From: UBA3839 sp963627995 | GTDB lineage: Bacteria > Bacteroidota > Bacteroidia > Bacteroidales > Bacteroidaceae | Reading direction: 5' to 3' | Assembly (NCBI GenBank): GCA_963627995.1 | Contig: CAVGCV010000010.1 | Location: forward strand, 1 to 64,000 | DNA: 64,000 bases | Shown here: positions 61,939 through 64,000 of the stretch, in pieces | Position numbering within the stretch: position 1 is the first letter of the stretch | Layout of the letters: each line of letters starts with the position of its first letter | The notes under the pieces: generated by a model | What the model saw: only the letters and a program-made list of their open reading frames with translations | What the model was told of the DNA's origin: nothing | Databases searched by the model: none | Position numbers and translations under genes: made by a program

Positions 61939-62745
61939 ATGAGCAAAATCATTGCATTGGCCAACCAGAAGGGCGGGGTAGGAAAGACCACGACAACCAT
62001 CAACCTTGCGGCATCGTTGGCAACGATGGAACAGAAAGTGCTGGTCGTCGATGCCGACCCACAGGCTAATGCGTCGTCCGGCTTGGGCGTTGATATCCAA
62101 TCTGTTGAAACTTCCATATACGACTGCATCATCAGTAATGTTATCAGCGCCTCCAACCGGCAGGAGAAGCCCATAGACCCGCACGAGGCCATCTACACGT
62201 CCGACATCGAGGGGCTGGACATCATCCCCAGCCACATCAACCTCGTGGGGGCGGAAGTGGAGATGATCAACCTCTCCCACCGGGAACTGGTGCTGCGCAA
62301 CGTGCTTGAGCCATTGAGAAAAGAATACGACTACATCCTGATTGACTGCTCCCCCTCCCTGGGCTTGATTACGACCAACTCGCTGACTGCTGCGGACTCG
62401 GTGATTATCCCAGTCCAGTGCGAGTATTTTGCCTTGGAGGGAATCAGCAAGCTGTTGCAGACCATCAAGATTATCAAGTCGAAACTGAATCCGAGTTTGG
62501 AAATCGAGGGCTTCCTGCTGACCATGTTCGACTCTCGTCTGAAACTGGCCAACCAGGTGTACGACGAGGTGAAGCGGCATTTTCAGGAGCTTGTCTTCAA
62601 GACCGTCATCCAGCGCAACGTCAAGTTGAGCGAGGCTCCGGGGCATGGAATCCCCTGCCTGCTGTATGACATCACGTCGGTGGGCGCAAAGAACTATTTG
62701 GCGCTGGCCAAGGAGGTGATAGAGAAGAATGCGCCGAAATCCTGA
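61939..62745 (+). CDS. parA: ParA/Soj chromosome-partitioning ATPase
   Basis: The 268-residue deviant Walker ATPase has KGGVGKTTT near 11-19, the Walker A' aspartate stretch VVDADPQANASSGLG and IDCSPSLGLIT. It works with ParB to segregate replicated origins. The start at 61939 follows the promoter; the longer frame starts inside the leader. parB starts 18 bases downstream, a classic chromosomal parAB pair. Confidence 0.95.
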   Translation: MSKIIALANQKGGVGKTTTTINLAASLATMEQKVLVVDADPQANASSGLGVDIQSVETSIYDCIISNVISASNRQEKPIDPHEAIYTSDIEGLDIIPSHINLVGAEVEMINLSHRELVLRNVLEPLRKEYDYILIDCSPSLGLITTNSLTAADSVIIPVQCEYFALEGISKLLQTIKIIKSKLNPSLEIEGFLLTMFDSRLKLANQVYDEVKRHFQELVFKTVIQRNVKLSEAPGHGIPCLLYDITSVGAKNYLALAKEVIEKNAPKS

Positions 62746-62763
62746 TTCTTTTGGTTCTTAACA

Positions 62764-63645
62764 ATGGCAGTAAAGAAAAAATACAGCGGGGCTCTCGGCC
62801 GCGGCCTTGACGCCCTGATTTCTACCGAGGACATCCGCACGGAAGGCTCCTCCACCATCAACGAAGTCGATATCCGCCTGATAGATGCCAATCCGCACCA
62901 GCCGCGTCGGGAGTTCGACGAAGAGGCTTTGCAGGAACTGGCCGACTCCATCGCGGAAATTGGGATTATCCAGCCCATCACCCTCCGGCAGATGGAAAAC
63001 GGACGCTACCAGATCATTGCGGGAGAGCGCCGCTGGCGGGCGTCGCAAAAAGCCAATTTGACATCCATCCCTGCCTATATTCGCACGGCGGACGACGAGA
63101 ACGTGATGGAAATGGCGCTGATTGAGAACATCCAGCGTCAGGACTTGAACTCTGTAGAGATAGCCCTTGCCTATCAGCATCTGATTGACCAGTACGGACT
63201 TACGCAGGAAAAGCTCGCCGACCGCGTCGGGAAGAAGCGGACGACCGTGGCCAACTTCCTGCGCCTGCTGAAACTGCCGGCTCCCGTGCAGGTGGCCCTT
63301 CAGAATCACGAGATAGACACGGGCCACGCGCGGGCCTTGCTCGCCCTCGACAATCCGAAGCAGCAGGTGAAGCTGTTTAAGGAAATCCAGCAGAAAGGCT
63401 ATTCTGTCCGCAAGGTGGAGGAACTGATTCGGGGGCTGAAAGAGGGCGATTCCGATGGCTCTCCCCGTCCGGTGTCGGCGAAGACGCAACTTTCGGGCGA
63501 ATATGAGGCGATGAGGCAACAGTTGGCCGACACTCTTGGAACGGCGGTGAAGATGACCTGCTCTCCCAAGGGCGCGGGAAAAGTTACGTTCTCTTTTAAT
63601 GACGTGGACGAGTTGAGGAGAATACTTGCTTTGATTGCAAAGTAG
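62764..63645 (+). CDS. parB: ParB/Spo0J chromosome-partitioning CTPase
   Basis: The 293-residue protein has an N-terminal CTP-binding domain (about 34-125). It carries NPHQPRREFDEEALQELADSI, the CTP motif AGERRWRAS and ENIQRQDLN. A helix-turn-helix domain for parS binding follows (about 130-200), then a C-terminal dimerisation domain. No parS site (TGTTTCACGTGAAACA-like) is seen in the window. It follows parA and precedes a DUF5683 gene. Confidence 0.95.
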   Translation: MAVKKKYSGALGRGLDALISTEDIRTEGSSTINEVDIRLIDANPHQPRREFDEEALQELADSIAEIGIIQPITLRQMENGRYQIIAGERRWRASQKANLTSIPAYIRTADDENVMEMALIENIQRQDLNSVEIALAYQHLIDQYGLTQEKLADRVGKKRTTVANFLRLLKLPAPVQVALQNHEIDTGHARALLALDNPKQQVKLFKEIQQKGYSVRKVEELIRGLKEGDSDGSPRPVSAKTQLSGEYEAMRQQLADTLGTAVKMTCSPKGAGKVTFSFNDVDELRRILALIAK

Positions 63646-63669
63646 TTCTCTTAATGCCAGGTGGAAGTG

Positions 63670-64000
63670 ATGTCGCTGTATAGGATGCTCATTGCCGTTG
63701 CGCTGCTTTTGCCTTTTGGCGGCGAGGGCTTCGCACAGGAGCAGTCGGGGGATTCACTGGCGGCAGAAACAAGGGCGGACAGCCTGTATAAGGAGATAGA
63801 CATAGCGGGGGAGGCGGACTCGTTGGTGGAAGAGGCCGGGCGCTTGTTGGAGGCCTCTGCCGACTCGTTGCAGCAGATGCAGGCCGTGCTGGCGAAAAGC
63901 CTGCAATGGCAGCCCGACCCGAAAAAGGCCATGTGGCTTGCCATCGTCTTTCCCGGAGGGGGGCAGATATACAATCGCAAGTACTGGAAATTGCCGCTGT
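63670..64000 (+). CDS. DUF5683-family membrane protein (5' part, runs off the window)
   Basis: The frame is open from 63670 to the window end (110 codons seen). It starts with a signal or membrane segment (MLIAVALLLPFGG), followed by an acidic, Ser/Asp-rich linker. The DUF5683 hallmark is then reached (MWLAIVFPGGGQIYNRKYWK). The gene order parA-parB-DUF5683 is common in Bacteroidota, often followed by a lytic transglycosylase and a (p)ppGpp synthetase. An alternative start lies at 63685. Function is unknown. Confidence 0.8.
   Translation, partial: MSLYRMLIAVALLLPFGGEGFAQEQSGDSLAAETRADSLYKEIDIAGEADSLVEEAGRLLEASADSLQQMQAVLAKSLQWQPDPKKAMWLAIVFPGGGQIYNRKYWKLPL

Noticed and set aside
61739..62763. 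parS site near parAB
   Set aside because: No sequence close to the TGTTTCACGTGAAACA consensus is visible in or around these genes.

Overview
The window is a chromosomal segment of a Bacteroidota bacterium, most likely a Bacteroidales/Prevotellaceae-type gut or oral anaerobe. The evidence is tandem SusC/SusD pairs, Bacteroidota promoters (-33 TTTG/TTG and -7 TAnnTTTG about 19-22 bases apart), a fused LpxC-FabZ, a T9SS-like C-terminal tail, and the gene order parA-parB-DUF5683. The species cannot be named from the sequence alone.

Left half (about 0-35 kb): a large polysaccharide utilisation locus. Enzymes lie on both arms. On the minus strand are GH43-CBM6, GH97 and GH2. On the plus strand are GH43, GH115 alpha-glucuronidase and GH43-CBM6. 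A long minus-strand transport operon (31.4 to 13.8 kb) then encodes, in transcription order, FAS1 lipoprotein, SusC, SusD, FAS1 lipoprotein, FAS1 lipoprotein, a second SusC and a second SusD. A separate minus-strand gene upstream encodes a GH128-like glucanase with a C-terminal sorting tail. The enzyme set fits a highly branched acidic hemicellulose such as glucuronoarabinoxylan. No endo-xylanase and no SusR/HTCS/ECF regulator lies in the window. The enzyme genes at 0-13.4 kb look far more GC-rich than the SusC/D operon beside them.

Right half (about 35-64 kb): core genes. These are lpxD - lpxC/fabZ - lpxA - pRiA4b-ORF3-like - miaA (lipid A and tRNA modification), tRNA-Arg, a free methionine sulfoxide reductase, an exported nitroreductase, mannose-1-phosphate guanylyltransferase, a thioredoxin-fold lipoprotein lacking CXXC, tig, clpP-clpX, recQ, guaB, two SurA-like periplasmic chaperones, an OstA-like protein, a small membrane protein, mutL, an OmpA-family porin, tRNA-Pro, tRNA-Val, a SUI1/YciH protein, parA, parB and the start of a DUF5683 protein.

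The most unusual structure is a family of five intergenic elements, each with a core of about 107-112 bp (near 6.5, 13.6, 35.1, 41.8 and 59.3 kb). They are built from repeated CTGCGGAG/CTCCGCAG words separated by A/T blocks. Two copies have perfect 17-18 nt terminal inverted repeats, and a common flank motif surrounds several copies. They sit in most of the longest gene-free gaps and look like a mobile or REP/MITE-like palindromic element family. I do not recognise it as a described family.
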